This document shows, in pieces, positions 7,283-8,216 of a DNA stretch of 8,216 bases (positions within the stretch are counted from its first letter, which is position 1; each line of letters begins with the position of its first letter). This stretch comes from Bryobacterales bacterium. GTDB taxonomy: Bacteria > Acidobacteriota > Terriglobia > Bryobacterales > Bryobacteraceae. The translations under genes were made by a program, and so were the position numbers. The stretch is from positions 1-8,216 of the forward strand of contig SHUN01000107.1 in the NCBI GenBank assembly GCA_009697495.1, in the 5' to 3' direction. The notes beneath the pieces are model-generated. The model was not told the origin of the DNA and did not search any database. It saw only the letters and a list, made by a program, of their open reading frames with translations.

Positions 7283-8216
7283 ATGCTCACTCGACGCCAC
7301 GCCCTCCTGGCTCTGTCAGCCGCCAGTTGCGCACCCAAGCCCGATAATATGAAAGCCATCGCCGAGCGCTACGTAAAGCTGATCCTCGGGATCGGCCACC
7401 ACGATCCTAACTACGTCGACGCCTATTACGGTCCTGCCGAATGGAAGCCCGCCAAGCAGCCCTTGGAGCAACTCGCCACCGAGGCCAGCGCGCTTCTGGA
7501 CGCCATCGGCGGACAAATTGGCGGCGATACCTACCGCCAGAACTACCTGCTTGTCCAAACCCGCGCGGCCGGCGGGCGGATTCGAATGCTTCGGGGCGAG
7601 ACGTTCTCTTTCGACAAAGAAGCCCAAATGCTCTACGAGGTTGACCCTCCCGTCGTCAGCCGCGCTGAGCTCGAAACAAGCCGCGCCGCCGTTGAAAAGG
7701 CTCTTCCCGGACCCGGCACGCTGGAAGACCGCTACGCCAAGTTTGATGCCCGCTTCGCTGTACCGGCCGCAAAGGTTGATCAAACCTTCAAGGCCGCAAT
7801 CGCCGAAGCGCGAGCCCGCACGAAGAAGTGGATTCCCACGCTGGCCGCCAATGAGTCATTCGACGTCGAATACGTGAAGGGGAAGTCCTGGAGCGCCTAC
7901 AACTGGTACAAAGGCAACGCCCGTTCGCTGATCCAGGTAAACGTTGATCTTCCCATCGGCATCGACCGCATTCTCCACCTCGCCTGCCACGAAGGATACC
8001 CTGGCCACCACGTTTATAACGCCCTCCTCGAAGCCCGCCTCGTAAATGAATTGAGTTGGAGCGAATATAGCGTCTATCCCCTGTACAGTCCGCAATCGCT
8101 GATCGCCGAAGGGACAGCGGACTACGGCGCGAGCCTGGTCATCAGCGGGGACGACCGGCTGAAAGTTAAGCGGGAGGTCCTCTTCAAAGCGGCTGGGTTA
8201 GATCCCGCTCTCGCCG
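7283..8216 (+). CDS. Exported DUF885-like zinc metallopeptidase (3' truncated by the window end)
   Basis: An open frame of 311 residues runs off the window without a stop. It carries HEGYPGHH at 236-243 followed by a downstream acidic segment LIAEGTADYG with E276. This is the HExxPGHH plus glutamate pattern of the DUF885 family of predicted zinc metallopeptidases: H236, H242 (or H243) and E276 are likely zinc ligands and E237 the general base. The N-terminus MLTRRHALLALSAASC has a twin-arginine pair, a hydrophobic stretch and a cysteine at 16, suggesting a Tat-exported, possibly lipid-anchored protein, though the lipobox is imperfect (Ala at -3). The motif lies nearer the N-terminus than I expect in full-size DUF885 proteins, so this may be a compact branch. 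ATG 7283 is 3 nt after the regulator stop with no strong Shine-Dalgarno, implying coupling. Substrate unknown; the peptidase role is inferred from the motif only. Confidence 0.8.
   Translation, partial: MLTRRHALLALSAASCAPKPDNMKAIAERYVKLILGIGHHDPNYVDAYYGPAEWKPAKQPLEQLATEASALLDAIGGQIGGDTYRQNYLLVQTRAAGGRIRMLRGETFSFDKEAQMLYEVDPPVVSRAELETSRAAVEKALPGPGTLEDRYAKFDARFAVPAAKVDQTFKAAIAEARARTKKWIPTLAANESFDVEYVKGKSWSAYNWYKGNARSLIQVNVDLPIGIDRILHLACHEGYPGHHVYNALLEARLVNELSWSEYSVYPLYSPQSLIAEGTADYGASLVISGDDRLKVKREVLFKAAGLDPALA

Overview
The window is a GC-rich bacterial chromosomal segment with tightly packed genes. Gene content and protein style (a membrane pyrophosphatase, a short ThiC, an exported Xaa-Pro peptidase, a CHASE2 kinase with an NtrC-type regulator, a DUF885-like metallopeptidase) suggest an Acidobacteriota-like soil bacterium, perhaps of the Solibacter/Bryobacter group. 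That taxonomic guess is an inference from recognition, not a search result.

Left part (1-1433): the 3' end of a membrane-bound ion-translocating pyrophosphatase gene (hppA) is followed by a non-coding gap with an elaborate set of nested inverted repeats. A complete HicAB type II toxin-antitoxin operon comes next. Its two genes overlap by four bases (ATGA), and a symmetric operator-like repeat sits over the putative -10 box. The operon converges on thiC, with a strong GC hairpin between them that best fits a thiC terminator.

Middle (1434-2856): thiC (HMP-P synthase of thiamine biosynthesis) lies on the minus strand. It is divergent from the next gene with only about 25 bp between start codons, which leaves no room for a TPP riboswitch or a normal leader.

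Right part (2857-8216): four plus-strand genes are packed as one probable operon. They encode an exported M24B aminopeptidase P-like enzyme, a CHASE2 membrane histidine kinase whose gene overlaps the peptidase gene, a sigma-54-type (NtrC family) response regulator that starts with TTG 3 nt after the kinase stop, and, after another 3 nt, an exported DUF885-like HExxPGHH metallopeptidase cut by the window end. Two exported peptidases flank a sensor with an extracytoplasmic domain and its regulator. The natural hypothesis is a module that senses and responds to periplasmic peptides or cell-envelope state. This is the most interesting candidate system here; the individual families are known, and the coupling is inferred.
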